A stretch of 64,000 nucleotides of DNA, taken from contig JBGTCV010000087.1 of NCBI GenBank assembly GCA_041748655.1, forward strand, positions 1 through 64,000. The letters are read 5' to 3'. The notes under the pieces were generated by a model that made no database searches, was not told the DNA's origin, and was given only the letters and a program-made list of their open reading frames with translations. How positions within the stretch are numbered: position 1 is the first letter of the stretch; the number at the start of each line of letters is the position of its first letter. The position numbers and the translations under genes were made by a program. The DNA comes from Leptofilum sp041748655 (GTDB lineage Bacteria > Chloroflexota > Anaerolineae > Promineifilales > Promineifilaceae). Shown piece by piece: positions 8,011 to 17,031 of this stretch.

Positions 8011-10890
8011 ATGTGGCTTAAGCTAAAACAGCAGTTCACCCCTTTGCTCGCCCCCCTCTGTCTGGGTCTGTTTGCGGGCCGGGCATTGAGTGAGCAATGG
8101 GCCATTCATTATGGTGCGAATTTGGCAGCCGCCATTTTACTGACTCTAGGAATCTGCCTGCTGGCCATTTTTTGCCTGCGTCACCATCCTCTTGATCAAA
8201 CCTGGCCGCTGCTGCTGCTGATTGGTTACATTGTTTACCCATATCCCAACCCGCTGGCTGCAGCTGCGGTGCTGCTTTTGGTAACGGCCGTTCTTGCCCA
8301 AACCATCCCCTTACCTGTGCCCAGCCTGCCCGCCAACTTGCGCCTACGCCTGGGGCTGATGGGCAGTACGCTTTTTTTTGCCCTGCTCTACATCTTCACC
8401 CTGGCCCCCGGACTGCTGCCCGCCGACAATGGCGAATTCCAGCTTGTGGGCGCGACGCTGGGCGTGGCCCATCCGCCCGGCTTCCCGCTCTATACCCTGC
8501 TCGGCTACCTGATGACCTGGCTGCCGCTGGCCGCCACGGCCGCCTACAAAATCAATCTGCTCTCGGCCTTCACCAGTGCAGCGACGCTGGGGCTGGTTTA
8601 CCTGGCTGTATTTCGGCTCACCGAGCGGCATTTGGCGGCGGTAACGGCCGTTTTCAGCCTGGGAACCGCCACCACTTTTTGGGCACAAGCCACCACCGCC
8701 AATATCCGTAGCCTCACGGCGCTGTTTGCCGCCCTGGCACTCTACGCCCTCATTCGCCACTGGCAGGAAAAAGAGCAAACGGATCGGTATCTGATTCTGT
8801 TTGCCGCCGCACTCAGCTTTGGTTTTACCCACCATCTTTCGCTGGCGTTTATGGGACTGGCTTTTGGGCTCAGCCTTATTTTGATTGATCCAACCTTTCT
8901 AAAAACGCCGCGCCGCTGGAAACGGCCGCTGCTCGCCACCCTGCCTGGCCTACTCCCCCTGCTCTACCTCCCCCTCCGCGCCGGAGCCGATGTACCCGGC
9001 GCGCGAGAAGGTCTCAACACTCTGCCCGGATTCCTCAATCACTTTTTGGCGCTGGGCTTTCAGGGGGATTTTTTCTACTTCGTTCAGCCCGTGGTGCTGC
9101 TGCCCCGGCTGAGGGTCATGGCCAACGTACTCACCTTCCAATTTTCCCCCTGGCTGCTGGCAGGGGCGCTGCTGGGGCTGGGTTGGCTGCTGCGGCGCAA
9201 TTGGCGGCTGGGGCTGCTGCTGGGCGGCTCGTTTGCCCTGCATACGCTAATCACAGCCACCTACCGCGCCCCGCAAACGGTGGAGTATATGCTGCCCGCC
9301 TACATTCCCGTCGCCATTTGCCTGGGCGTGGCCAGCAGCTATTTAACCGATTTTGGTCTAAAACAGCCGCTTCTCCTGCAAACGGTGGCGCTCACGGGAA
9401 CGGCCGTCTGGCTCATCATTGCCATAGGGCAAGGCTGGCAGCGTTGGCCCAGCTTCCAGCAGCTGCACCAGGTGGAAGATGCTCGTGACTACGCGCAAAG
9501 CATTTTGACAGAAGCCCCCCCAGACAGCCTCATCCTGGCCAACTGGCATTGGGCCACGCCGCTTTGGTATTTGCAAACTGTAGAAGGACAGCGCCCTGAT
9601 GTAACCATCGAATATGTGGTTCCGGGCGAAGGAGCGTACAGCCAGACCTGGCTGGCTGAAATTGAGGCGGGGTTGAGCAACGGCCATTCCGTTATTGCCA
9701 CCTACATCGATGAAAATGCCTACGCCACCCTGCCCCCGGCCGAACCAATCGGCGAGGCGCTGCTGTTCCGCCAAAGCCCGCTTGCGGGGCTGCCTGCCGA
9801 CTTCATCCCGCTCTCGCTGACGCTCAATCAGGGCATACAAATTTTGGGCTATCGGCTGGAACAAACGGAAGTAGAAATTGGTCTGGAAGCCCGTCTCACT
9901 GTCGCCTGGCAAGCTGAGACAGGTACACCCTTTTTTGTCCATTTGCTGGATGAAACGGGCAGCATTGTGGCCCAGGCAGATGTGCAGGCCACACCCCAGC
10001 CAGACGGCCTTACGCTGACGCAATTTCGGCTGACGCCACGCCGAGGCCCAGGTACCTTCAACCTTCGCCTGGGCAGCGGCAGTGATTTTGCCCAGATTGG
10101 CACGCTGCCGGTGAAATTAGCCAGCCTGCCGCCCGCCACGCAAAATCCGGTCCACCGCCCGGTTTACGCCAGCCCCACCTCTGTACGCCTCATCGGCTAC
10201 GATTGGGACAATACGCTGCCTGGCCAAACCCGCCTCTACCTGCATTGGCACAACGACAGCGGCTACTGGAGCACCAGTCACGACAACCCTGATTTAGCCG
10301 GGCTAATCCCGCCGACCCTTGGGCCGTGGGGCTTGCCACAACCTACCTGGACGCCCAATAAGCCAATCGGTGGCAGCCACTACGTACCGCTGGGGCAGGG
10401 TATCGTGTGGGCGGGTGGGTCGCTGGCAGATTGGCAAACGGCCGTTTCCCCCGGAACCAGCCATGATTTAACGATGCGGTTTATAAACAGCCGTCCCCTG
10501 CTGCGCGATTATGTGATTTCTACTCGTCTGGTGGGGTATGAGGTGGATAATTTCACCTGGGCCTGGTGCGATCTGGTGGATGGCATCCCGGCGATGGGCG
10601 GCATCCCCACCCTCAAATGGATTCACGGCTCCCAGGTTTACGCCCCGCGCACCATCATTTTCCCGCCGCGTACACAGCCAGCCAGCTTCAGCGGCTTCTG
10701 CCAGAGCGAAAAGCCCGCCCCTGGCGCACCTATTCTCTACGTAGACAACGCCGCCACGCCGGGCCAGACAATCGGTGGACTCTTGCGCCTCTACGATGCG
10801 TTTACAAACCAGCCGCTGCCCATTTTGGACGAACGGATAACGGCCGTAACCAGCTGGATTCCATTGGGTGAAGCAATAATTGAAGAATAA
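8011..10890 (+). CDS. DUF2723 family membrane protein, glycosyltransferase-like
   Basis: A 959-residue polytopic membrane protein. The N-terminal ~480 residues hold about a dozen hydrophobic helices. The DUF2723 signature is clear: APGLLPADNGEFQLVGATLG, then AHPPGFPLYTLLGY, the acidic first-loop motif and HPPG segment typical of this family, which is related to protein O-mannosyltransferases (GT-C fold). The C-terminal ~450 residues are extracytoplasmic and beta-rich. Such proteins are expected to transfer sugar from a lipid carrier to an exported acceptor; the substrate is unknown. The stop codon is followed directly by tRNA genes on the other strand. Confidence 0.85.
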   Translation: MWLKLKQQFTPLLAPLCLGLFAGRALSEQWAIHYGANLAAAILLTLGICLLAIFCLRHHPLDQTWPLLLLIGYIVYPYPNPLAAAAVLLLVTAVLAQTIPLPVPSLPANLRLRLGLMGSTLFFALLYIFTLAPGLLPADNGEFQLVGATLGVAHPPGFPLYTLLGYLMTWLPLAATAAYKINLLSAFTSAATLGLVYLAVFRLTERHLAAVTAVFSLGTATTFWAQATTANIRSLTALFAALALYALIRHWQEKEQTDRYLILFAAALSFGFTHHLSLAFMGLAFGLSLILIDPTFLKTPRRWKRPLLATLPGLLPLLYLPLRAGADVPGAREGLNTLPGFLNHFLALGFQGDFFYFVQPVVLLPRLRVMANVLTFQFSPWLLAGALLGLGWLLRRNWRLGLLLGGSFALHTLITATYRAPQTVEYMLPAYIPVAICLGVASSYLTDFGLKQPLLLQTVALTGTAVWLIIAIGQGWQRWPSFQQLHQVEDARDYAQSILTEAPPDSLILANWHWATPLWYLQTVEGQRPDVTIEYVVPGEGAYSQTWLAEIEAGLSNGHSVIATYIDENAYATLPPAEPIGEALLFRQSPLAGLPADFIPLSLTLNQGIQILGYRLEQTEVEIGLEARLTVAWQAETGTPFFVHLLDETGSIVAQADVQATPQPDGLTLTQFRLTPRRGPGTFNLRLGSGSDFAQIGTLPVKLASLPPATQNPVHRPVYASPTSVRLIGYDWDNTLPGQTRLYLHWHNDSGYWSTSHDNPDLAGLIPPTLGPWGLPQPTWTPNKPIGGSHYVPLGQGIVWAGGSLADWQTAVSPGTSHDLTMRFINSRPLLRDYVISTRLVGYEVDNFTWAWCDLVDGIPAMGGIPTLKWIHGSQVYAPRTIIFPPRTQPASFSGFCQSEKPAPGAPILYVDNAATPGQTIGGLLRLYDAFTNQPLPILDERITAVTSWIPLGEAIIEE

Positions 10891-10901
10891 ATGAGGGAAA
10901 A

Positions 10902-10973
10902 TGGGCCTGCCAGGATTCGAACCTGAAACCGATCGGTTATGAGCCGACTGCTCTGCCGTTGAGCTACAGGCCC
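10902..10973 (-). tRNA. tRNA-Met (anticodon CAT)
   Basis: Read on the minus strand, the acceptor arm GGGCCTG pairs with CAGGCCC, followed by discriminator A. D-loop AGCTCAACGGCAGAGC, anticodon loop CTCATAA and T-loop GGTTCGAATCC are all canonical. Length is 72 nt and CCA is not encoded. It reads as an elongator tRNA-Met; a lysidine-modified tRNA-Ile with the same CAT anticodon cannot be fully excluded. Confidence 0.9.
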
Positions 10974-10984
10974 AGAAAATTAAG

Positions 10985-11055
10985 AGCGGCAGACGGGATT
11001 CGAACCCGTGACAAGAGCTTGGAAGGCTATTGTGTTACCCCTACACCACTGCCGC
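10985..11055 (-). tRNA. tRNA-Gly (anticodon TCC)
   Basis: On the minus strand the acceptor GCGGCAG pairs with CTGCCGC, with discriminator T as usual for tRNA-Gly. Anticodon loop CTTCCAA carries TCC, and the T arm reads CGGGTTCGAATCCCG. Length is 71 nt. It sits 11 bases upstream of tRNA-Met in the same transcript direction. Confidence 0.95.
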
Positions 11056-11057
11056 AT

Positions 11058-11147
11058 GGCCGGTAATCAGTGGCCAGTGGTCAGTAAATCAGTTGAGTTA
11101 TTTTGTTACCGATTACCGAATACTGAATACTGTTTACTGAACACTGG
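11058..11147. repeat. Word-repeat element between tRNA-Gly and tRNA-Pro
   Basis: About 90 bases of the reiterated words GGTAATCAGTGGCCAGTGGT and GATTACCGAATACTGAATAC. The left part is roughly complementary to the right part (CAGTGGTCAGTAAATCAGT versus TGTTTACTGAACACTGG). The same words are found inside hisF at 1564-1692. Within a tRNA transcript it would form a stem between tRNAs. Confidence 0.7.
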
Positions 11148-11221
11148 TCGGGGCGGCCGGATTCGAACCGACGACCTCTCGGACCCAAACCGAGCGCTCT
11201 ACCAAGCTGAGCTACGCCCCG
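11148..11221 (-). tRNA. tRNA-Pro (anticodon TGG)
   Basis: On the minus strand the acceptor CGGGGCG pairs with CGCCCCG, discriminator A. Anticodon loop TTTGGGT carries TGG, and the T arm is TCGGTTCGAATCCGG. Length is 74 nt. It is the first gene of the tRNA cluster behind the promoter at 11240-11268. Confidence 0.95.
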
Positions 11222-11239
11222 AACTTTTAAAGACGCGGT

Positions 11240-11268
11240 AGTATACTGTTGCTATCAAGCAACGTCAA
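11240..11268 (-). promoter_or_regulatory. Sigma70-type promoter of the tRNA cluster
   Basis: On the minus strand, TTGACG (11263-11268) and TATACT (11240-11245) are separated by exactly 17 bases. The predicted transcription start, about 7 bases after the -10, is a few bases upstream of tRNA-Pro. This is the best vegetative promoter seen in the window. Confidence 0.75.
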
Positions 11269-11321
11269 CCGCCTGACCCCTTTTTCACCAACTAAATTAC
11301 CCTACCAACGCCACTTTAAGG

Positions 11322-11792
11322 CTACTGACTGCCATAATGTGTATACGGCTTGGCGGAATCGGCTTCCATGCCTTGCCGCCAGTTGTGAGCCACCATGCGG
11401 AAAATATCTGATTCGGTAATGATACCAACCAGGGTCCCGGCTGCATCAACAACGGGCAAGCCGCTAATTCGGTGGGTCAACATCAGGTCCGCTGCTTCAC
11501 CAATAGTTGCCTCTGGGGAAATAACTTTTGGCTGTTTACTCATTACTTCAGCCAGTTTAAGGCTGGCCAACAGGTAATTCATTTCCCAGGTGCTCAATGA
11601 GGTTGCGGCAGACGGTCTGGCTTCGCGAATATCCCCATAGGTGACAATGCCAACAATACGGCCGTTTTCCACCACCGGCAGCCGACGCACATGATGCTCC
11701 CGCATGAGTGAATCGGCATCTAGCAAACCCATATTGGGAACGGCCGTAATCACCTCACGGCTCATCCAATCTTTCACCAATTCAAGACGCAT
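11322..11792 (-). CDS. CBS-pair protein
   Basis: A 156-residue protein made of two CBS domains. The first begins VKDWMSREVITAVPNMGLLD (residues ~5-60, with VVENGRIVGIVTYGD), the second LAEVMSKQPKVISPEATI (~78-135, ending VVDAAGTLVGIITESDIF). Such pairs bind adenine nucleotides and act as energy sensors. It is the last gene of the DsbA-VKOR-CBS operon; its start overlaps the end of the VKOR gene by 11 bases, suggesting translational coupling. A target for the sensor is not visible. Confidence 0.88.
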   Translation of the reverse strand: MRLELVKDWMSREVITAVPNMGLLDADSLMREHHVRRLPVVENGRIVGIVTYGDIREARPSAATSLSTWEMNYLLASLKLAEVMSKQPKVISPEATIGEAADLMLTHRISGLPVVDAAGTLVGIITESDIFRMVAHNWRQGMEADSAKPYTHYGSQ

Positions 11793-12243
11793 CTTCCACC
11801 CCCTGGGTATTGGCGCTACGCAAATAACTCAACGACAGGCCAAACAAAATGACAACCAAAACGGCCGAAACCACACAATATTGGCAAAATGCCTTAATCA
11901 CAAGAAGCTCTAAAACGGTAAGCCCTAACGAAAACAATACGGCAAAACCAGTAACCACTACCAGCAGCTCTGGCAGGTAATCCATCAACGGGAACTCCCA
12001 ATCTTTAAGCCAGGTTAGCAAAAAGATTACCGCATACCCGGTTAAGCCAATAAACGCCACCGGCACGGGACCAATGGAAGCGTAAGGAGCGCCCGGGCCG
12101 CTTACAATACCACAATCGAACCAACCGCCGACGGCGCAGCCAGAGACCAACACCCCCTCATGAAAAAGATAGAGGTAATAAGCCACCAGCATCCCCGGCA
12201 CAGATAAAAGTTGAATAAGGCGCAGCTGCCACTCTTGTTTCAT
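11782..12243 (-). CDS. Vitamin K epoxide reductase family protein
   Basis: Integral membrane thiol oxidase (153 residues, four to five helices) that reoxidises DsbA-type proteins and passes electrons to quinone; bacterial VKOR replaces DsbB. Visible family features: the loop cysteines in SGCAVGGWFDCGIV (~residues 35-45) and the active-site CxxC in KAFCQYCVVSAVL (~residues 115-130). It lies 6 bases downstream of the thioredoxin-like gene, a classic DsbA/VKOR arrangement for oxidative folding of exported proteins. Confidence 0.92.
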   Translation of the reverse strand: MKQEWQLRLIQLLSVPGMLVAYYLYLFHEGVLVSGCAVGGWFDCGIVSGPGAPYASIGPVPVAFIGLTGYAVIFLLTWLKDWEFPLMDYLPELLVVVTGFAVLFSLGLTVLELLVIKAFCQYCVVSAVLVVILFGLSLSYLRSANTQGVEDAS

Positions 12244-12249
12244 AAGCTA

Positions 12250-12936
12250 TTAATCCAGCAAGGCATTTAATCGCTGTTGGAATACCGCAATGGGCTGGTT
12301 GCCAGCCAACAAATTGCCGTCAATCAAAAAGCTGGGGGTTGAGTTAATGCCCGCCTGCTGCGCCATTGTAATATTTTCCAAAACCATATCGGCATAACTG
12401 TTATTGTTCAAACAGCTGGAAAATGCTTCCGAATCCATATTCAATGAAGCAGCTATCTGCATAAACCCAGCTTCGGAATTAAAAAGCGGCGTACCTTGCA
12501 GCGCAAATAAGCCTTCGTGGTATTCAGGGAATTTATCTTGTTCATTGGCACACATAGCCGCTACTACTGATGGCATCGTGGGGAAAGCGCCCGTCTGGCT
12601 TTGCAAGGCAAATGGAACCACAACCCACTTTACCTGATTCGTTTCAATATATTGGGCAGATAAAATTGGGGCTGTGTCTAAATTAAAATTAGCACAATGG
12701 GAACAACCATAATCAGAAACCTCTACTACAGCTGCTTTCGCGCTGTCGTCGCCAATAACCACACAATTGTCTGGATTGTTGTTGCAATACCCTAACAAAC
12801 TCAACCGGGCAGGCTCACGAAAAGCGAGAGCGATAAGCCCGGCAAAAATAATAATACCACCCACAACAATACCAATAATCAACTTCCAATTACTTTGTTT
12901 ACTGGCAGCACGACGGCTTCTGGCTCTTTTTGACAT
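12250..12936 (-). CDS. DsbA-family thiol-disulfide oxidoreductase
   Basis: A 228-residue membrane-anchored thioredoxin-fold protein. A basic N terminus (KRARSRRAASKQ) precedes one transmembrane helix at residues ~18-40. The redox centre is CSHC in SDYGCSHCANFN (~residue 96), and a cis-Pro loop appears as STPSFLIDG near the C terminus. It belongs to the DsbA/BdbD-like group that oxidises exported proteins, with the adjacent VKOR as its likely reoxidant. Two further cysteines (CNNNPDNC, ~residue 55) may form a structural bridge. Confidence 0.92.
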   Translation of the reverse strand: MSKRARSRRAASKQSNWKLIIGIVVGGIIIFAGLIALAFREPARLSLLGYCNNNPDNCVVIGDDSAKAAVVEVSDYGCSHCANFNLDTAPILSAQYIETNQVKWVVVPFALQSQTGAFPTMPSVVAAMCANEQDKFPEYHEGLFALQGTPLFNSEAGFMQIAASLNMDSEAFSSCLNNNSYADMVLENITMAQQAGINSTPSFLIDGNLLAGNQPIAVFQQRLNALLD

Positions 12937-12994
12937 GAATTCTTCACCTCATACATTTTAGTTATTCAGACGTTTTAACGAGTTTACAAGTACG

Positions 12995-13024
12995 ATTATA
13001 ACCAACGAGTGCAAGATGTAACAA
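12995..13024 (-). promoter_or_regulatory. Candidate promoter of the DsbA-VKOR-CBS operon
   Basis: On the minus strand TTGTTA (13019-13024) and TATAAT (12995-13000) are 18 bases apart, placing the start of transcription about 50 bases before the DsbA gene. Confidence 0.45.
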
Positions 13025-13109
13025 TTCGCCCTGTCATCTGTCATCGGTGGTGATTTTTTACAAATCAGCTATGATTCCTCAGCTTGGTATGCCTTAGTAG
13101 GAGAAAATA

Positions 13110-14105
13110 ATGACCGATTTAAGCACAAAATATCTGGGGTTGACATTAAAAAACCCCCTGATTGTATCCGCTTCGCCGCTTACTGCTTATATTGATAATT
13201 TGCAACGGATGGAAATTGCCGGGGCAGCAGCCATTGTTTTGCCTTCCTTATTTGAAGAGCAGATTGAGCTGCAAGGGATGGGGGTAGAAAAGGTTACGCC
13301 CATGAACCAGCAGATGCTGCCCGACGCCTTGCAACATTTACCAGAAATGAAAGGGTATAATCGGGGCGCTAATGGCTATCTGGCGCATATTTACCAGGCT
13401 AAAAAGGCGATTACTATTCCGGTCATTGCCAGCTTGAACGGATATTACAGTGGGGGCTGGGTACAATATGCGCGCCTGATTGAGGCCTCTGGGGCAGATG
13501 CCCTGGAGCTGAATATTTACTATCTCGCAACCCGACCAAACATTAGCGGGCAGGAAGTGGAAGATATGTATTTACATCTGGTACGAGATGTAAAGGCCGC
13601 CGTGAAAATCCCCGTGGCTGTCAAGCTCAGCCCATATTTTAGCGCGTTTGCCCATGTGGCCAGTCGCCTGGACCAGGCAGGAGCCGATGGTCTGGTATTG
13701 TTCAATCGGTTCTATCAGCCAGATTTTGATTTGGAAACGCGTGAAGTTGTTTCCAGTTTAGATTTAAGCCATCGGTCTGAACTTCGGCTGCGGCTGCGCT
13801 GGACAGCTATTTTGTCTAGTCTGATAAAGGCAGATTTAGCCGTGACGGGCGGAGTTGAGCTGGGAACCGATGTTGTGAAGTGCCTGATGGCCGGAGCTAA
13901 GGTAACGGCCGCTGCCTCCGTACTCATTAAAAATGGTATTGAACACATCAGCCAAATTCTGGCAGAACTGGAACAATGGTTGGTACAGAATAAGGAAGAA
14001 AGTGTCGCAGCTATTCAGGGGGTCATGAGCCAGACGCACGTTTCTGATCCGGCCGCTTTTGAACGGGCTAACTATATGAATGTCCTGAAATCTTTGGGGG
14101 AATAG
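13110..14105 (+). CDS. Dihydroorotate dehydrogenase-like flavoprotein
   Basis: A 331-residue FMN-binding TIM barrel resembling the catalytic subunit of dihydroorotate dehydrogenase. The N terminus LSTKYLGLTLKNPLIVSASP is typical; a phosphate-binding AGADGLVLFNRFY and later TGGVELGTDVVKCLMAGAK are also seen. These stand-alone DHOD-like proteins are a separate subgroup, and no pyr gene lies nearby, so the physiological substrate is uncertain. The gene is preceded by TAGGAG and converges with the receiver-domain gene. Confidence 0.82.
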   Translation: MTDLSTKYLGLTLKNPLIVSASPLTAYIDNLQRMEIAGAAAIVLPSLFEEQIELQGMGVEKVTPMNQQMLPDALQHLPEMKGYNRGANGYLAHIYQAKKAITIPVIASLNGYYSGGWVQYARLIEASGADALELNIYYLATRPNISGQEVEDMYLHLVRDVKAAVKIPVAVKLSPYFSAFAHVASRLDQAGADGLVLFNRFYQPDFDLETREVVSSLDLSHRSELRLRLRWTAILSSLIKADLAVTGGVELGTDVVKCLMAGAKVTAAASVLIKNGIEHISQILAELEQWLVQNKEESVAAIQGVMSQTHVSDPAAFERANYMNVLKSLGE

Positions 14106-14120
14106 AGGCAGCCAATCGAT

Positions 14121-14534
14121 TTATAAATTATCGGCCTGTTCCTGCCGGTTTATTTTGGCCAACAACTCGATTTCGGCCAAAAGTTCTGGGGTATTAATAT
14201 TTTTCAAGCGGTAATCGCTGGCACCAGCCTGTAAAACCAGCTCCCGTGCCAGATCGTCAATGTAAGAGGTGAGGGCTAAAACGGCCGTTCCTCCCGTCAC
14301 CAGCAGCTTAACCAAATCAAGCACATAGCTCAACTCATCATTGTGACCCGTTAAGCCAAGCAGCGCCACATCGGGCCGCAAATCGGTTTGCGCCAGCTTT
14401 TTAGCCCCATCTGCATCAACTGTGCCAACAATGGCAATGTTAGGCGTTGAGTGTAATCTCACCCGCAACGCATTGCGCACACCCTTATGTTGATCGATGA
14501 TAATCAGGCGAATCTGTTCCATTAAACTAAGCAT
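14121..14534 (-). CDS. Degenerate receiver-domain protein (pseudo-receiver)
   Basis: A 137-residue single receiver-fold protein. The acidic pocket is reduced to one Asp in RLIIIDQH (normally two acidic residues), and at the end of strand 3 the phospho-acceptor position reads DVALLGL, where DVVLMDI is expected, so Gly replaces Asp. The switch Thr (LALTSY) and Lys (YRLKN) remain. There is no output domain. Such a protein cannot be phosphorylated in the usual way and may act as a phosphorylation-independent partner. The start may also be the internal ATG four codons later. Confidence 0.7.
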   Translation of the reverse strand: MLSLMEQIRLIIIDQHKGVRNALRVRLHSTPNIAIVGTVDADGAKKLAQTDLRPDVALLGLTGHNDELSYVLDLVKLLVTGGTAVLALTSYIDDLARELVLQAGASDYRLKNINTPELLAEIELLAKINRQEQADNL

Positions 14535-14863
14535 TTCATCAATAAAACCTACTTATCCAGAGCAGGCAAAAGGATAGGATTTTATAATTGTAGTAGCCAG
14601 TGACAATTGTCATAAATACAAAGGCTTAATGTCACTCGAAAAAAGATGCAATTTTGCATTCATTCATAAGGGACTCGCAGCACCTTTTCTTACGATAGCG
14701 TCCGCAACTTTTCTTAATTTTATTCTATTGATTTTTAACTAAATTTCTGCCGAAGAAAGTCATCTGCCATTCATGACATTTGCCACACGTTCCCCCAAAA
14801 GCAATACATTACACTGCAAAATAGGTACAAGTCCCATTAGCAAGTCAGCAGCAGGAGCATAAA
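14535..14863. other. Intergenic region with a 12-bp palindrome
   Basis: About 330 bases between the divergent pseudo-receiver and CBS genes. No coding frame is supported. It is AT-rich and holds the perfect palindrome at 14601-14612, described separately, and the ribosome-binding site CAGGAG (14852-14857) of the CBS gene. Confidence 0.6.
14601..14612. promoter_or_regulatory. Candidate operator palindrome TGACAATTGTCA
   Basis: A perfect 12-bp palindrome with TGAC/GTCA half-sites, spaced as in Crp/Fnr/Dnr-type boxes. It lies in the divergent intergenic region, about 66 bases from the pseudo-receiver gene and 250 from the CBS gene. A Crp/Fnr regulator is encoded at 55683-56381, but the link is only a guess. 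Confidence 0.35.
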
Positions 14864-15292
14864 ATGATTACCGTAAATGATTTGATGACCGTGATCCCCA
14901 GCAGTGTCTCGCCAGATACATCCATGCGAACCGTTATTGGCGTGATGAAAACGGAAGGATGCCGCCAACTGCCCGTGCTGGACAATGGCAAGCTGGTAGG
15001 CATTATCACAGACCGAGACGTACGGCTTGTGATGAATTCGCCTGTCGTGCTGCACGGCCGTTGGCAAGATGAAGAATTGTTAGACAATGTCACAGCAGAA
15101 AGCTGCATGACGCCCAATCCCATCTCGGTAACGCCAAACACCCCCGCCTATCGCGCTGCAGAAATGTTGAGCATTTATAAATTTGGTGCTTTACCTGTTT
15201 TGGAAAATGATACGGTTGTCGGCATTATTACGGTAACCGACTATTTGGATTATGCGGCTAAAATATTGACAGAAGATGTGGTACCAGGTTAA
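14864..15292 (+). CDS. CBS-pair protein
   Basis: A 142-residue protein with two CBS domains: residues ~1-60 (VNDLMTVIPSSVSPDT, then VLDNGKLVGIITDRDVR) and ~80-140 (AESCMTPNPISVTPNTP, then VLENDTVVGIITVTDYLDY). The start ATG at 14864 follows CAGGAG. Likely a cytoplasmic adenine-nucleotide sensor. Its neighbours are the pseudo-receiver and a two-component pair, so a signalling role is plausible. Confidence 0.88.
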   Translation: MITVNDLMTVIPSSVSPDTSMRTVIGVMKTEGCRQLPVLDNGKLVGIITDRDVRLVMNSPVVLHGRWQDEELLDNVTAESCMTPNPISVTPNTPAYRAAEMLSIYKFGALPVLENDTVVGIITVTDYLDYAAKILTEDVVPG

Positions 15293-15347
15293 CTTCAGAA
15301 CACATTGCCTTTTTTACCACAGATAGCTCTGGCAGTACCCAAAAAAC

Positions 15348-17018
15348 TTAATCCTTCCTGATAGGATAAACCAGCTTGACAGTTGTCCCCTTCCCCGGAG
15401 CCGATTCAATCTTGAAAGTGCCGTTCAAATCTTTGGCGCGGGCACGCATATTAGCTAAACCGTGACCAATTGAGTAATTTTTAGCAGCCATATCAAACCC
15501 CTGCCCATCATCTGAAATTCGCAAAACAATGTGGTCATCTTGTTGTTCAATGGTAACAAACGCCTGGCTGGCCTTCGCATGGCGGGCAATGTTGGCCAAT
15601 GCCTCTTGCGTGGTTAAAAAGAGAGACCGCGCTACAGAGGCGGAAAGCGCTGTCAGCGCTTCCTGCTGGGCAGAAAGCGATACGGCCACCATTGTGTTGG
15701 CCTGGAACTCGCGCACCAATCGCCCCAGCCCCTGCTCTAAATTGCCCTGAAACCGATGCGGCCGTAAATCCAGAATAAAATTGCGAATATCTCGAATGGT
15801 AGCATTCAACCCCTCAATAGCGTGCCCCAGCAAATAATCGGCGTCATCGGGGTTGTTGTGCATGGATAATTTCGTGGATTCCAAAGTGAGGCCAACGGCA
15901 AAAATCGACTGAATAATGCCATCATGCAAGTCCATACCAATGCGCGTACGCTCTTCTACGATAGCCAACCGACCAACCTGTTCGTAAAGACGGGCATTTT
16001 GAATGGCAACGGCCGCATGAGCGGCCAACATTTCCACTAAATCCTGATCTGTTCGAGTAAATTCATCAGCGTCCAGCTTGTTGGTCAGGTACAGGTTGCC
16101 CATCACCTCCCCACCGGCAACAACCGGCACGCCTAAAAAGGGCTCCATTGGCGGGTGCCCTTCAGGAAAGCCCACCGAACGGGGATCGTCTGCAATTCTT
16201 GGTATACGAATCGTCTTGCACTCTTTTACGATAGCACCCAATAAACCTAATCCCTTGGGAAGATGAGGAATAAGGGCAGAAACTTCAGACGGCATACCGC
16301 TATCAATAAAGACATCCAGGAGGCCCTGGTTATTAGCCACGCCCAAGGCGGCGTACTGTGCATCAACCAGATCTCTGGCAGCATCTACAATTTGCTGAAG
16401 CACCTTATCTAGCGTCAGCTCACTGGAAATGGCCATAGTGGCCTTATTCAGTGCGGCTAACTGACGGTTGCGCTGCTGTAACTGCCAGCGCTGTTCCTGG
16501 CTAGATTCAATGAGTTGGGCGTTTTGAATGGCAACGGCCGCATGAACGACAAAAAGCTGCAATAAACGTTCATCAGAGGTGGTAAAGGATTGTGCATCCT
16601 GTTTATCTGCCAGGTAAATACGGCCGTATACCACCCCACCCTGCTCAATTGGCATTCCTAAAAAGCTGCTCATCTGCGGATGACCGACAGGGAAACCGGT
16701 AAATTGAGGATGGTCAGACAGATTGCTCAGGCGTATCGTTTCCCGGTTGTCTGAAAGCGCTCCCAGCAAACCTTTACCTATAGGTGGATGGGCTATGGCA
16801 GCGGCCGTTTCTTGATCAATACCTGAAAAAATGAAGTTCTGCACCAAATTGCCCAATTCAAAGGTTGCCAGAACCGCATAATTCGCCGACAGCAGTTCCC
16901 GAGCTGAATCTACGATTCGCTGCAAAGTTTCCGACAAATCCCCCACCTGGGCAATTCCCAACGTCGCCTGAGATACAGCTTCCAGGAGCGAATCAATATC
17001 GCGACCAGTATTTAACAT
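15348..17018 (-). CDS. GAF-domain sensor histidine kinase, NarL-system type
   Basis: A 556-residue soluble kinase. Two GAF domains fill residues ~15-165 and ~195-345; both contain similar cores (GKGLLGAL and GLGLLGAIV), indicating internal duplication. The HisKA_3 phospho-acceptor lies in RTRIGMDLHDGIIQSIF (~residue 365), and the HATPase domain ends the protein (ANIARHAKASQ, ISDDGQGFD, GHGLANMRARA). No transmembrane segment is seen. It resembles DevS/NreB-type sensors whose GAF domains may bind heme or another ligand. The cognate regulator is encoded 13 bases upstream in the same operon. Confidence 0.92.
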   Translation of the reverse strand: MLNTGRDIDSLLEAVSQATLGIAQVGDLSETLQRIVDSARELLSANYAVLATFELGNLVQNFIFSGIDQETAAAIAHPPIGKGLLGALSDNRETIRLSNLSDHPQFTGFPVGHPQMSSFLGMPIEQGGVVYGRIYLADKQDAQSFTTSDERLLQLFVVHAAVAIQNAQLIESSQEQRWQLQQRNRQLAALNKATMAISSELTLDKVLQQIVDAARDLVDAQYAALGVANNQGLLDVFIDSGMPSEVSALIPHLPKGLGLLGAIVKECKTIRIPRIADDPRSVGFPEGHPPMEPFLGVPVVAGGEVMGNLYLTNKLDADEFTRTDQDLVEMLAAHAAVAIQNARLYEQVGRLAIVEERTRIGMDLHDGIIQSIFAVGLTLESTKLSMHNNPDDADYLLGHAIEGLNATIRDIRNFILDLRPHRFQGNLEQGLGRLVREFQANTMVAVSLSAQQEALTALSASVARSLFLTTQEALANIARHAKASQAFVTIEQQDDHIVLRISDDGQGFDMAAKNYSIGHGLANMRARAKDLNGTFKIESAPGKGTTVKLVYPIRKD

Positions 17019-17031
17019 TCCGTTTCTTCAC

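Noticed and set aside
11008..11241. 77-codon open frame across two tRNA genes
   Set aside because: It reads through tRNA-Gly and tRNA-Pro antisense sequence and cannot be a gene.
10902..11268. tRNA cluster as an integration site (attB) of a mobile island
   Set aside because: No integrase and no direct repeat of a tRNA 3' end were seen nearby.
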